Of a DNA stretch of 64,000 nucleotides, positions 18,112 through 27,280 are shown piece by piece. Origin of the DNA: Shewanella cutis (GTDB lineage: Bacteria; Pseudomonadota; Gammaproteobacteria; Enterobacterales; Shewanellaceae); the NCBI RefSeq assembly GCF_022410515.1, contig NZ_JACSDI010000005.1:62001-126000 (forward strand). Direction: 5' to 3'. The stretch's first letter is position 1. Each line of letters opens with the position of its first letter. A model generated the notes under the pieces. It made no database searches, was not told where the DNA came from, and worked only from the letters and a program-made list of their open reading frames with translations. A program made the translations under genes and the position numbers.

Positions 18112-19191
18112 ATGGATAGGACCATTAACGAACGAATAAATTATGTTCATGAGCGACTACGTAAAAATTTTGATAAATTAACCAGAATTGCCATTGCTAT
18201 CTATGACCAACACACAGATAAAATTAAAACCTTTGTTCACAGTACTGATGGTAAGCCACCTTTGAGCCTGTATGAGGCAAAGTTGAGTGAGACTCCATCT
18301 CTTCAACATATCGTTGAAACTCGTCAGGCTAGGGTATTAGATAATTTATGTGATCAACTTTTGAATCATTCCGAACATAGTCGAAAAGTACTTGAGGCAG
18401 GTTATGAGTCTAGCTATACCGAACCTCTTTATTTTAATGAACATTTTATTGGTTTTTTATTTTGCAATTCAAAAGAAATTGGCTATTTTGATGAGGCAAT
18501 TCGTGCGGAGCTTTCTGCATATGCACAAATTCTTGCGGGTATTATTGCGGTTGAATTTATTTCTATTCAAACTTTCAATGGTGCACTTATTACGGCCAGG
18601 ACTTTTGGTCGCTATCGAGATGAAGAAACCGCAAATCATTTACACCGTATGTCATCATATTCGCGAGTTATAGCTAAATTACTAGCGGCAGATTTTGGAT
18701 TAAGTGATGAAAAAGTTGAGTTTATTTATCTGTTTTCTGAGTTGCATGATATAGGTAAAATTGCAGTGCCAGATTCAATACTATTAAAACCTGGGAAATT
18801 AACCATTGAAGAATTTGAGGTGATGAAAACTCATACAGTCAAAGGCAGAGATATGATTAATCTTATGATTAATGAGTTCAGCTTAGATGGACTTTATCAT
18901 ATAGAAATGTTGAAAAATATCATCAACTATCATCATGAACGTTTTGATGGCAAAGGATACCCTGAGGGATTAAAGGGAGATGAAATTCCTTTAGAGGCTA
19001 GAATAGTTACTGTTGCGGATGTTTTGGATGCCTTAACAAGTAAACGTCCATATAAGGATGCATGGTCATTTGAAGATGCATTTACTTATCTAGAAAATAA
19101 TGCGGGTCATCAGTTTGATCCCCAATGCGTTATGGCTGTGCTAAATAATAAATCTGAATTCTTTACTATCCATAATAAATATATTGATTAA
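18112..19191 (+). CDS. GAF-HD-GYP cyclic-di-GMP phosphodiesterase
   Basis: 359-residue cytoplasmic protein, start set at ATG 18112 (AGAGGATAGGG just upstream) rather than the GTG at 18025, which would add an unrelated leader. The N-terminal half (about residues 20-180) is GAF-like: LTRIAIAIYDQHTDKIKTF and LYFNEHFIGFLFCNSKE. The C-terminal HD-GYP domain has ELHDIGKIAVPDSILLKPGKL, MKTHTVKGRDMI, INYHHERFDGKGYPEGLKGDEIPLEARI and VADVLDALTSKRPYKDAW, all metal and c-di-GMP contact motifs intact, so it should hydrolyse c-di-GMP. Its neighbours are a chemoreceptor and a GGDEF protein. Confidence 0.92.
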   Translation: MDRTINERINYVHERLRKNFDKLTRIAIAIYDQHTDKIKTFVHSTDGKPPLSLYEAKLSETPSLQHIVETRQARVLDNLCDQLLNHSEHSRKVLEAGYESSYTEPLYFNEHFIGFLFCNSKEIGYFDEAIRAELSAYAQILAGIIAVEFISIQTFNGALITARTFGRYRDEETANHLHRMSSYSRVIAKLLAADFGLSDEKVEFIYLFSELHDIGKIAVPDSILLKPGKLTIEEFEVMKTHTVKGRDMINLMINEFSLDGLYHIEMLKNIINYHHERFDGKGYPEGLKGDEIPLEARIVTVADVLDALTSKRPYKDAWSFEDAFTYLENNAGHQFDPQCVMAVLNNKSEFFTIHNKYID

Positions 19192-19362
19192 AGTATTATA
19201 GTTGTGTTTTTTTGAGTTGTATAAATTTTAATTCGCCTTACCTTTGAATGTTTTTGTAATCATTCAGTCGCTATTTTATATAAATCACTTGTTTAGATAT
19301 GTTGAAGGTGGTTTTGTTGATTGCGCTAAATTAGCGTATTGTAAATCGATGCATTTTATCCA

Positions 19363-20748
19363 TTACCAGAACTCTCTAAAAACAACTTGGTTTTTCCCTT
19401 TGTGCTTCGCTTCATACATCAGACTATCTGCGGTATTAAGAGTGAATGGATTGTCTGGCGTAGGATAAAAGGCACATCCCAAGCTTACCGTTAATGAAAT
19501 GACTGTATTTGAGGTTAACGGCAGTTTTTTTTGTGCTATTTGCTGACAAATATGTTCAGCCAGTTGCTGTGAAGCTTGTGCCGATTGGCCTCGGGTTAAA
19601 ATGGCAAATTCTTCACCTCCAATTCTGGCAAACTGCATATCAGGCTCAAGGACTTCGCGTACACAAGTAGTAATAAGGCAAATTGCCCTATCCCCTGCAC
19701 TGTGTCCGTAAGTGTCATTAATCGACTTAAAATCATCAATATCAAATACGATTAACGTTAAGCTGCTAGCCAGATCTTGAGTGTCATTTAACTGGTTAAA
19801 AAAGTAATGGCGATTATGGATGCCCGTTAAGCTATCGGTCTGGGCGAGCAGCGTCAATTGACGGTTTGCATCTTCAAGCTGACGTGTTCGTATTCTTACC
19901 GTGCGACGTAATTGCAGGGTATAAAATAATCCTGCACTCAACATTCCTGCAGCCAAAGCAGGAATAAGATAGCGAGGATAAACGGTTTCAATATGGATCC
20001 AGCGGCTTAGAATACGATTCTTCTCTTGTGATTTGAGTTTTTTAAACCCCTGATTGATTTGACTTAGTAATGCTTGATTGCCTTTTTGAACGGCGGGGCG
20101 AAGAGGCTCTGAATAGAGAAATTGTGCAGGCATAAACTCTTTCGCGCCATTAGCAACCAGAATATAAAAGTTGCCGACTTGTGCATCTGCGATAAAGGCG
20201 TCGAGTTCACCGCGTTTTGCGGCTTGCATCATTAAGTCATTATCAATGTATTCGATCAAAGACAACTGAGGAAAATGTTGCTGTGCAAATTCTTGTTCAA
20301 ATCCGCCTTTTACGACCCCGACGGCAATATTCAATCGTCCGGTGAGAAGATCTTGTAATTTGTCGCCAAGCAGCGTTTGGTGCACGTAAAGCTGTGTGTC
20401 GATTTCCATAAGAGGCTCATCGAAATCAAGATATTCTAACCTTGCGGGTGAGCGGATTAATCCTGCATGGATATCTGCTTTTCCAGACTTAACAGCTAGC
20501 AGAGAGTCATTCCAATCCATAAGCTGAAATTCGATATCAACATTATTTGCTTGGCCGTAAGCGATCCATAGGTCGATTAATATACCTGATGGTTTGCCTT
20601 GCTCGTCGATGTAGGAATAGGGTTTCCATGCTTTTGAGTTGGCAATGATCAACTTTTGTCTTTCGGCTGCAATGCCGATTGAACTCGTCAGCAGCGTGCA
20701 CAGCATGAGCAGTATGCATGACAAGCATTGAGCAAAGCGATAATTCAT
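19363..20748 (-). CDS. Solute-binding-domain diguanylate cyclase
   Basis: 461-residue membrane protein. Signal peptide (residues 1-27), a periplasmic SBP_bac_3 (PBPb) sensor domain about residues 31-250 (KLIIANSKAWKPYSYIDEQGKPSGILIDLW), one transmembrane helix about 253-275 (YLIPALAAGMLSAGLFY), a short coiled segment, and a GGDEF domain from LAQTDSLTGIHNRHYFF to the end. The active site reads FARIGGEEFAIL (GGEEF), so it should make c-di-GMP. The RxxD product-inhibition site expected just upstream is EPDM here, so feedback inhibition may be lost. Convergent with the HD-GYP gene. Periplasmic ligand unknown, possibly an amino acid. Confidence 0.92.
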   Translation of the reverse strand: MNYRFAQCLSCILLMLCTLLTSSIGIAAERQKLIIANSKAWKPYSYIDEQGKPSGILIDLWIAYGQANNVDIEFQLMDWNDSLLAVKSGKADIHAGLIRSPARLEYLDFDEPLMEIDTQLYVHQTLLGDKLQDLLTGRLNIAVGVVKGGFEQEFAQQHFPQLSLIEYIDNDLMMQAAKRGELDAFIADAQVGNFYILVANGAKEFMPAQFLYSEPLRPAVQKGNQALLSQINQGFKKLKSQEKNRILSRWIHIETVYPRYLIPALAAGMLSAGLFYTLQLRRTVRIRTRQLEDANRQLTLLAQTDSLTGIHNRHYFFNQLNDTQDLASSLTLIVFDIDDFKSINDTYGHSAGDRAICLITTCVREVLEPDMQFARIGGEEFAILTRGQSAQASQQLAEHICQQIAQKKLPLTSNTVISLTVSLGCAFYPTPDNPFTLNTADSLMYEAKHKGKNQVVFREFW

Positions 20749-20847
20749 CCGTAGCTATCCTTGATAGGCCTCATCCGATATGAGAGAGGTTATTTTTCCA
20801 TGAATACTGTTGAATAGAAAGTATGGAGTTGAGCTGGAATGAATACA

Positions 20848-20875
20848 AATAACCTCGCAACATTGTGAGGTTATT
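20848..20875 (-). terminator. Terminator of the DUF3144 gene at 20956
   Basis: AATAACCTC and GAGGTTATT form a 9-bp stem with a 10-nt loop. On the minus strand it is followed by TTGTATT. Confidence 0.6.
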
Positions 20876-20955
20876 GATTTGTAGATTCTGGCAAGGAGTA
20901 TGGCGTAGTTTATCTTTTCAACCATACCTTTTGGGATGCCATGGTGGATGGACTA

Positions 20956-21249
20956 TTACTTTTGCGTTGCGCGGTAGTGGTCGAAGTTCTCGATATAGTC
21001 TTCCAGATTGGCATCGAGCATTTCTTTATAACGCTCCATATAGTAGTCCATCATTTCCTGCTTTTTGGCCTGCATTTGCTCTTTGTTTTCAAAGCTGGTG
21101 GAGCCAAACCATGCGTTGTAGCGGGCGAGAGCCCACATAAAGGAAGCACTGACCTCACCGGTTTGGATCTCGGTGTTTTGGTTTTGCTGGTTAGCGAGCT
21201 TAATCAACTCAGTGGCGCGGGCGTAAAAGGCGTTTTCGTTATTAGACAT
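20956..21249 (-). CDS. DUF3144 family protein, copy 1
   Basis: 97-residue acidic cytoplasmic protein of unknown function, family DUF3144. Start at ATG 21249 (CAGGA upstream) rather than the TTG two codons earlier. Features: FYARATELIKLANQQNQ, then ASFMWALARYNAWFGS, and the C-terminal YYMERYKEMLDANLEDYIENFDHY, which is the family signature. A paralogue lies at 61940-62257. Confidence 0.85.
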   Translation of the reverse strand: MSNNENAFYARATELIKLANQQNQNTEIQTGEVSASFMWALARYNAWFGSTSFENKEQMQAKKQEMMDYYMERYKEMLDANLEDYIENFDHYRATQK

Positions 21250-21563
21250 CAGCAAGTCCTGTTGTTAGGCAAAGTGGCTAAAGAAAAAGGGCGCTTGGCT
21301 GTTACCCTTTTGGCAATTGCTACTAACCCTAAGGCATTTTGCGGCCAAGGGACAGTCATCCACCTCACAGAATCCGTTGATTTCACGTTAAAATGAGTCG
21401 TTGAAAGTAAATATGGGATAGGTGTAACACTTTTCTGATAAACATTGGCAGGTTAACCATTCTAGTAAAGTGAATCCTAACTGGATTAACCAGCCTGTGT
21501 AAGCATCAAAGGTAAATGTTAAGAGCCCCTGATGGACTCATGCTGTAAAGTGCGCTTTGAGGT

Positions 21564-21745
21564 TCAGGGATGTGAAGTGTCATTTCCCACTTCCGTTGGT
21601 GGCAAACGCTTTATAGATTGAATGAGCCCATTGGATACTTGCAAAACGACCATGGTATTAAAGGGCTCATCGCATATGTTGGCGAACATTTATGTTCTAC
21701 AAGGAAATGCTTCCCCATTATGGTTGCGGGATGACGAGTGAAGGC
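21564..21745 (-). pseudogene. Decayed SnoaL-like gene fragment
   Basis: Read on the minus strand, two frames together resemble the C-terminal half of the intact SnoaL-like protein at 22402-22764. One frame gives MGKHFLVEHKCS (compare VGNKIVDHERIS). After a frameshift the next gives ANICDEPFNTMVVLQVSNGL (compare GIHDEPFEVMVVFEVSDGL), followed by IQSIK and a stop at 21564. The nucleotide alignment is also continuous across the shift. No start or N-terminal half is visible, so this is a remnant of a tandem duplication. Confidence 0.65.
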
Positions 21746-21757
21746 TGCTACCACTCG

Positions 21758-22204
21758 TTACTTGGCGGTAATCGGGCCTTGTGAGCCTGCATCGTTATCA
21801 ATCCACACACTGTCTTTATTCGAGCTGGCATCGGGATAAATGGTGTACTCCACCATACCGTCTTTGAATTTGATCGCTCCACCACTTTGGCTTGATTTTA
21901 CCTGTTTGCCGTTAACCCAAACCTGATGTTTATCATCGATTTGAATCTTGGCAACCGTTGCACCTGAACTGGCAGTTGCAAGCCATTGTTTGGCATTTGG
22001 GATCGTAGCGTCATCGGCGGCTTTGGGTGTCGCCATCGCTTTGGCATTTTCTTCTTTGGTTTTGTGGATATCGCAGCCTTGCATTTCGGATACTTGGGTA
22101 CAGCCTGAACGCTCAAGTAACTTGCGATACTCATCGTTAATGGCGTGGCTATTGGCGGATAGCAATAGTGCAATACTGGCTGTGAAGATGATTTTAGCGT
22201 TCAT
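21758..22204 (-). CDS. Small exported hypothetical protein
   Basis: 148-residue protein with a clear signal peptide (MNAKIIFTASIALLLSANSHA, residues 1-21). The mature part has two cysteines close together (GCTQVSEMQGCDIHK), then a basic-polar linker and a beta-rich tail (KIQIDDKHQVWVNGKQVKSS, GMVEYTIYPDASSN). Expected to be periplasmic. No family recognised. It is a single gene bounded by short intergenic regions. Confidence 0.75.
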   Translation of the reverse strand: MNAKIIFTASIALLLSANSHAINDEYRKLLERSGCTQVSEMQGCDIHKTKEENAKAMATPKAADDATIPNAKQWLATASSGATVAKIQIDDKHQVWVNGKQVKSSQSGGAIKFKDGMVEYTIYPDASSNKDSVWIDNDAGSQGPITAK

Positions 22205-22401
22205 GTGTTCCCTCGTTGCTATTGAAGTGCGCCTTGTTTATGGCGAATTTAGATGGTTAAGTGTAGTGGGTCTTTAGCCATTTTCTACTCGGGCATGTTG
22301 AGGTGTTGAGCATACGATGCTGTTCAGGCCAGGCCTTACTCGGATGATGTGGAGTGATTTATAGCGGCTCAATCATGCATTAAGTTACGCCCGATAACCC
22401 A

Positions 22402-22764
22402 TCAGCTAGTCGCAAAACTCCACATATTTTGGATTAGCCCATCACTCACCTCAAATACCACCATCACTTCAAAAGGCTCGTCGTGTATGCCGCTGATCCG
22501 TTCGTGATCCACGATCTTATTGCCGACGACCATACGATTGAGGATTTCGGCATGTAAATGCGGCAAGTTAAAGCGTTCATTTTGATAGAAATCGCGAAAT
22601 GCGGCTTTACCCCGAATAACGGGTTCTGTGGCGGGTGGACGATAGATGCAAATATGTTCACTAAATTGTGATACAAAGTTGGCAAGGTCATGTTGGTTGT
22701 AGGCTTCCAACTGGGCTTGCACTAAGGCTTCGGCCGTCACGCTGTTTACAGTTAAATTGCTCAA
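22402..22764 (-). CDS. SnoaL-like / NTF2-fold protein
   Basis: 120-residue protein with the SnoaL-like (NTF2, steroid delta-isomerase type) fold: ALVQAQLEAYNQHDLANFVSQFSEHICIYR at the start, GKAAFRDFYQNERFN in the middle and HDEPFEVMVVFEVSDGLIQNMW at the end. Members range from isomerases to simple binding proteins, so the substrate is unknown. The start is TTG at 22764; no ATG precedes the conserved N-terminus. A decayed second copy of the 3' half lies 0.7 kb downstream. Confidence 0.8.
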   Translation of the reverse strand: MSNLTVNSVTAEALVQAQLEAYNQHDLANFVSQFSEHICIYRPPATEPVIRGKAAFRDFYQNERFNLPHLHAEILNRMVVGNKIVDHERISGIHDEPFEVMVVFEVSDGLIQNMWSFATS

Positions 22765-22891
22765 GGATGATCCCTTACTGAAACGGGTAAGTTTGCAATG
22801 CGTTGCTGTGTTGGTTGGGAAAGCGCTTTTGGTATCATATTTATCACCATTACTGCCACTTTCCCACTAACGTACTTTTGTAATACGTAAT

Positions 22892-23938
22892 TTATTCCAA
22901 TAACTTAAGCTGTGTTTTACCCCATGATGTGGCAAAGGGCATCGCTTCTTGAGGCGTCAAGATAAACTCCTGTTCACAGCCGTCGCCACGGGGAGTTTCC
23001 CAAAATTTAATTCCATTTGCTTCAAGGGTCAGCTGATAATAGCCAGAGCCGTCGGAGGTGGGGCATTCTGCGTTTGGCGTGATATCGGCAAACAGCTTTT
23101 GCTTAAGTGCTTGTGGTAACGGATAACTCATACTTTCCGGCAGAGCTTGAGGCTGTTCATTTTCGATAAACCATTGCCACGGATGGAAAGGTTTTCCATC
23201 TGCAAGCGAGAAGCTGACAAACTCTTGGCTGATCCCATTGGCACCATAACCCGCTGCCCAGCGATACAAGCGCACACTGAGCCAATGCTGGTTGATAAAA
23301 ATCGGTTCAGCAAAGGTTTCGTCAGCCACAAAGCTGCCCATTTGTGCCAGCATTCGGCGGCGAGTTTCAAAGGTATCTGATAATTGGGTTTTATCGGTCA
23401 GTTTGCGTTCAAGGAATTGATTAATCGAAGTGATTCCAGTTTGTGGGCCTTTAAATTCGATACCTATATCAGTGCCAAAGGTCAGTGGACGGTACTCAAT
23501 GGTTTGATAGCTTTGCCACTTTCCACGGCTCAGTGAAGGCGTCGTTTCGAGTGGTAGGTTGTAGGCATCGGCGCTGCAATCATCATTGTTATCTGGGCTT
23601 ATTTGCCGCTCAAGTTGTATTGGCTGTGACTTGCTGGCGCTGTCTTTAAACCAGTGGCCGCTTAGTTTTTGTGGCGTTGTGGTATCAAACTGCCAGTTTC
23701 CGGTGTTGTTTTCTTCTTTCCAGATGCCATCTTGCAGCTCGAGTCGAATTGGAGTGAGATATTTTTGATAGTAATAACTGCCGGTGCCGTATTGGTTAAA
23801 GCAGACTCTTATCTTGCTTTTACCCAGTTGCCCCAGCCAAACGCCTGTGAGTTCATCGGCCGCAAACGTTGTGGAGGGAAGTGTTGCGACAATCATCAGG
23901 CTTGAAGACACAATATTGAATAACATCCTTGTGTACAT
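22892..23938 (-). CDS. Exported hypothetical protein
   Basis: 348-residue protein with a signal peptide (residues 1-26, ending TTFA) and a predicted beta-rich periplasmic body. The N-terminal part reads LTGVWLGQLGKSKIRVCFNQYGTGSYYY, like small lipocalin-like or META-type domains. The C-terminal part (from YRPLTFGTDIG) resembles RsiV/DUF3298-like sensor folds only faintly. Cysteines occur at several places (CFN, DDCSAD, AECPTS, DGCEQE). No function assigned. It sits upstream of the SnoaL-like gene on the same strand, but 127 bp separate them. Confidence 0.75.
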   Translation of the reverse strand: MYTRMLFNIVSSSLMIVATLPSTTFAADELTGVWLGQLGKSKIRVCFNQYGTGSYYYQKYLTPIRLELQDGIWKEENNTGNWQFDTTTPQKLSGHWFKDSASKSQPIQLERQISPDNNDDCSADAYNLPLETTPSLSRGKWQSYQTIEYRPLTFGTDIGIEFKGPQTGITSINQFLERKLTDKTQLSDTFETRRRMLAQMGSFVADETFAEPIFINQHWLSVRLYRWAAGYGANGISQEFVSFSLADGKPFHPWQWFIENEQPQALPESMSYPLPQALKQKLFADITPNAECPTSDGSGYYQLTLEANGIKFWETPRGDGCEQEFILTPQEAMPFATSWGKTQLKLLE

Positions 23939-24034
23939 ACTTTTTCTCCTAAAAAGATAATACGTTAGGGCCTGATGTGCTGTGAAGTGTACTCGCGCAT
24001 CAGGCGATAAAAGGCAAAAATTGTGGTGCCGATA

Positions 24035-24058
24035 AAAAGTCGCCTAGAGGCGACTTTT
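24035..24058 (-). terminator. Terminator of pyrC
   Basis: AAAAGTCGCCT and AGGCGACTTTT form a perfect 11-bp stem with a 2-bp spacer, with flanking A/T runs, about 65 bp after the pyrC stop. Symmetrical, so it could work in both directions. Confidence 0.8.
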
Positions 24059-24121
24059 AGCCGTTCCGATGTTCATTAACTGAAGGTTAACGCATCGATT
24101 GCAACATCTCCGAAAGCAAAT

Positions 24122-25165
24122 TTATTCAACCTGCCAATCAATTTGTTCACCAGCGCGGATGGGGACGACATTGGTGTCGCCAAGCGGGTAGCTTACTGGT
24201 ACGTCCCATGCTTTTTTCACCAAGGTGATGCTATCGCGGTTGCGGGGCAGATTGTAAAAATCTGGGCCGTTGAAACTGGCAAAGGCTTCTAATTTATCCA
24301 GCGCATTGACCGATTCAAAGGCTTCGGCGTAGAGCTCAATGGCGGCATGGGCGGTATAAGAACCCGCACAGCCGCAGGCGGCCTCTTTGCGGTCTTTTGC
24401 GTGTGGCGCCGAGTCAGTACCGAGGAAGAACTTCTTATTGCCACTCGCCGCAGCCGCTAACAGTGCTTGCTGGTGGGTATTGCGCTTTAAAATTGGTAAG
24501 CAATAAAAATGTGGGCGAATACCGCCAGCCAACATGTGGTTGCGGTTATAAAGTAAATGGTGCGCGGTGATCGTGGCGGCCACGTTATCAGACGCCTGAG
24601 TGACAAAATCCACCGCATCCTTAGTGGTGATATGCTCGAGGACGATTTTAAGGTTTGGAAAATCGGCCACGATCTTGCTCAAGATATTCTCAATAAACAC
24701 GCGCTCACGGTCGAAAATATCAATTGATGAGTCAGTCACTTCACCATGCACTAAAAACAACATGCCCACTTCCTGCATCGCTTCAAGGGCGGGGTAGATA
24801 TTTTTTAAATCGGTGACGCCAGAGTCTGAGTTCGTCGTCGCGCCAGCAGGATAGAGCTTAGCGGCAAAGACTTTGCCCGAGGCTTTAGCTTTACGGATTT
24901 CGTCTGGGCTGGTTTTGTCGGTGAGATACAGCACCATTAAGGGTTCGAATTGCGAGCCTGCGGGCACTTGCGCCTTGATGCGATCATAGTAAGCCAAGGC
25001 GGTTTCGGTATCGATCGCGGGGGGCACTAAGTTAGGCATGACGATCGCGCGGCCCATATAGCGGCTGATGTCACGGACGGTATCGGTTAATTGGGCGCCG
25101 TCTCTTAGGTGAATATGCCAGTCGTCAGGACGCGTAATTGTGAGTGTTTTCATAGGGCGATTCAT
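24122..25165 (-). CDS. pyrC: Dihydroorotase
   Basis: Zinc enzyme of pyrimidine biosynthesis that interconverts carbamoyl-aspartate and dihydroorotate; class II, like E. coli PyrC, at 347 residues. Metal and substrate residues are visible: [14 protein letters not shown] (HxH) at the start, the carboxylated lysine in [38 protein letters not shown] and the catalytic aspartate in [15 protein letters not shown]. The second methionine (25153) is an equally good start. Transcribed away from the efflux operon at 25542. Confidence 0.95.
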   Translation of the reverse strand: MNRPMKTLTITRPDDWHIHLRDGAQLTDTVRDISRYMGRAIVMPNLVPPAIDTETALAYYDRIKAQVPAGSQFEPLMVLYLTDKTSPDEIRKAKASGKVFAAKLYPAGATTNSDSGVTDLKNIYPALEAMQEVGMLFLVHGEVTDSSIDIFDRERVFIENILSKIVADFPNLKIVLEHITTKDAVDFVTQASDNVAATITAHHLLYNRNHMLAGGIRPHFYCLPILKRNTHQQALLAAAASGNKKFFLGTDSAPHAKDRKEAACGCAGSYTAHAAIELYAEAFESVNALDKLEAFASFNGPDFYNLPRNRDSITLVKKAWDVPVSYPLGDTNVVPIRAGEQIDWQVE

Positions 25166-25335
25166 CTTATTGGATATGTCTGCTGCGAGGGTGGCAGGAT
25201 CTTATGTGGCAAGGTTTTAGCTGTAAAGGGAAACTCTGCCATTTGGCGAATAAAAGTGTTAACGCATGTTGAGAGATTAGCTACTTATTCTTTATTGCGT
25301 ACAGCACTCCAAACATCGGGCCATTCTCAACTCGA

Positions 25336-25397
25336 GCGGACACTTTTGTAAAACTAGGCGGACACTTTTAGTTTGCGACCGAGGTGTCCGCGGACAC
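25336..25397 (+). promoter_or_regulatory. Three GCGGACAC sites: candidate enhancer for the sigma-54 activator
   Basis: GCGGACACTTTT occurs at 25336, 25358 and 25390. The third is part of a perfect 14-bp palindrome, GTGTCCGCGGACAC (25384-25397). Spacings are 22 and 32 bp, about 2 and 3 helical turns, so all sites face the same side of the DNA. They lie 50-115 bp upstream of the sigma-54 -24 element. I infer that the NtrC-type regulator at 30643 binds here. Confidence 0.7.
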
Positions 25398-25447
25398 TTT
25401 TATCGATAAGTTAAATTAACTATTTGAAAATTAATGCCTTAGTGTTT

Positions 25448-25465
25448 TTGGCATAGGCGTTGCTA
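25448..25465 (+). promoter_or_regulatory. Sigma-54 promoter of the efflux operon
   Basis: TTGGCATAGGCGTTGCTA fits the sigma-54 consensus (TTGGCAC-N5-TTGCTA): GG at 25450-25451 and GC at 25462-25463 with exactly 10 bp between. Transcription would start near 25475, about 67 bp before the adaptor start codon. Confidence 0.75.
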
Positions 25466-25541
25466 TTACTGGATATCGAATTTTAATAGTGTCCGTTGTG
25501 ATAGGTACACAGCACCACCCGTCAGGGAAGCGAGAAACGCC

Positions 25542-26801
25542 ATGATTAAAGATACCAGCGGCCAAGATACCCTCCTTGTGCCATCAACAGCCAAACGTCT
25601 TAAGCTGCCCTTGATTATTGGCGGCTGCACCTTATTAGTGAGCGCCTTAGTGTGGGCCAGTTTCAGTAGCGATAAAGTGAGTCAATCCATCAGCCGAAGT
25701 GAGCTCACCACAGCCACTTTGCATGTGGGCACCCTTACTCGCGATGTAGCCACTACAGGCAAAATCGTTGCGGCTAATGCGCCTATTTTGTATAGCACCG
25801 AGGAGGGCACCGTTACGCTCCTGAGTAATCCGGGAGATAACGTGGCGCGCGGGGATGTGGTGGCGAAACTCGACAGTCCAAGATTGACTAATGCCCTTGA
25901 GCAAGCTCAATCAGTTTTAGCGGGTATGCAAAGTGCCTTAGAGCGCGCCAAGTTAGATGCGAGACGCAGCCAATTGCAGGCAAATCAAACCTTAGATATG
26001 GCCAAGGTGGATCTTGAGGCGGCAGAGCGTGAACGTCGCCGTGGTGAACTGCTTATTCAAAGTAAGCTCATAGGACAGATTGACTATGAAAAGGGCAAAG
26101 ATGATCTGCATAAGGCCAAATTGAAATTTGAACATGCTTTGCAGGAAGTGGCACTAACCAAGGACACCTTAACCTTTGAGGTAAAAAATAAGGCACTCGA
26201 AGTTGAGCGCCAACAGTTAGCGGTGCGTGAATTAGAACGCCAAGTCGAAGCCTTAAATATCAAAGCACCCGTAAACGGCATCATAGGTAACTGGCTAACG
26301 GAGCAAAAAAACCACCTCAGCGCAAACCAACCTATTTTGACCGTGGTGGATTTAAGTGCCTATGAGGCCGAGCTTGCAGTGCCAGAGTCTTACGCCGATG
26401 AACTCGGGCTCGGTATGGAGGTTGAGCTGAGTTTTGGTGAGGTGAAACTGATTGGCAAATTATCCTCCATTTCTCCCGAGGTGCGTAATCGCGAGGTCAC
26501 TGCACGAGTGCAATTTACCCAGAATGACAGTCTTAAGTTACGCCAAAACCAGCGGATCTCCGCCAGAGTGCTGCTCGAACATCGGGATAATGTGTTGATG
26601 GTCAAACGCGGCGCCTTTATGACCAGCGGTGGTGATGAGGTGTATCAAGTTGAAGGGGATATTGCGACTCGCCGCCAGATTAAACTGGGTAGCACCAGCA
26701 TGAGTCAGGTGGAAGTGGTTGAAGGTGGTAAAGCGGGTGATGTATGGGTGATTTCTAGCGTTGAGCCTTTTAATCATGCTGAACAGGTCAAAATACATTG
26801 A
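25542..26801 (+). CDS. HlyD/MacA-type periplasmic adaptor
   Basis: 419-residue membrane-fusion protein that would link the inner-membrane ABC complex to an outer-membrane channel. One N-terminal helix (LPLIIGGCTLLVSALVWASF, about residues 23-42), then a lipoyl half-domain (TGKIVAANAPILYSTEEGTV, NPGDNVARGDVVAKLDSPRL), a long coiled-coil hairpin (about residues 115-235, rich in Ala/Glu/Arg/Gln), the second lipoyl half (INAPVNGIIG-like: IKAPVNGIIGNWL) and a beta-barrel domain. Preceded by a sigma-54 promoter. Its stop TGATGA overlaps an ATG that opens a short frame (see 26801). Confidence 0.9.
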   Translation: MIKDTSGQDTLLVPSTAKRLKLPLIIGGCTLLVSALVWASFSSDKVSQSISRSELTTATLHVGTLTRDVATTGKIVAANAPILYSTEEGTVTLLSNPGDNVARGDVVAKLDSPRLTNALEQAQSVLAGMQSALERAKLDARRSQLQANQTLDMAKVDLEAAERERRRGELLIQSKLIGQIDYEKGKDDLHKAKLKFEHALQEVALTKDTLTFEVKNKALEVERQQLAVRELERQVEALNIKAPVNGIIGNWLTEQKNHLSANQPILTVVDLSAYEAELAVPESYADELGLGMEVELSFGEVKLIGKLSSISPEVRNREVTARVQFTQNDSLKLRQNQRISARVLLEHRDNVLMVKRGAFMTSGGDEVYQVEGDIATRRQIKLGSTSMSQVEVVEGGKAGDVWVISSVEPFNHAEQVKIH

Positions 26802-26893
26802 TGACAGATAGCCAAAAATTACTTATTAATCAAATTGATGTAATTAGCATCGCCATGGTTAAAAAAACGACGGCGATAAGCAAATAGGAGCCA

Positions 26894-27172
26894 ATGATGC
26901 GCCAAAAAATCCTTGATAAGAGTGTGTTGATGTCCTCCAAGTTGGTTAGCGTCCTCGCCTTAGCGTTATTGGTTGTGGCGGTAGAACTGGGTATTGGTGA
27001 GACCAATAGTTGGTTTTTCCTTGGGTTAAATATTTTGGAATGGACTAATCCCTTAGAGGAGGTGCGTCTAATTGGCGATGTCACTATGGAGAGTATGCAT
27101 TTGCTATTTTCCAGCCTCGATTGGCTGTTTGGTAAGTTGAGTGGGTTCATTATTGGCGCCTTTGTGGGGTGA
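26894..27172 (+). CDS. Possible small membrane protein between adaptor and ATPase
   Basis: 92-residue frame with AGGAG 6 bp before the second of two tandem ATGs and one good transmembrane helix (LVSVLALALLVVAVELGI, about residues 17-34); the C-terminus is also hydrophobic. It fills most of the 480-bp gap between adaptor and ATPase genes. The same frame is open back to ATG 26801 (overlapping the adaptor stop) except for one TAG at 26885-26887. The opposite strand is also open, so coding status is uncertain. No family recognised. Confidence 0.4.
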   Translation: MMRQKILDKSVLMSSKLVSVLALALLVVAVELGIGETNSWFFLGLNILEWTNPLEEVRLIGDVTMESMHLLFSSLDWLFGKLSGFIIGAFVG

Positions 27173-27280
27173 TAAGCGGTTGCCTCTGCTTCGTCTGTTA
27201 CATGCTCAAGATAAATTGAAGTCCCCGCGCGTTTTATCAGTCGTTTACGCGCAAAGATAAAATTAATTAAGGAAATTAAA

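Noticed and set aside
19244-19468. Plus-strand frame of 74 codons after the HD-GYP gene
   Set aside because: Overlaps the 3' end of the GGDEF gene; no ribosome site; AT-rich chance frame.
20941-21396. Plus-strand frame of 151 codons
   Set aside because: Antisense to the DUF3144 gene; hydrophobic low-complexity translation typical of a shadow.
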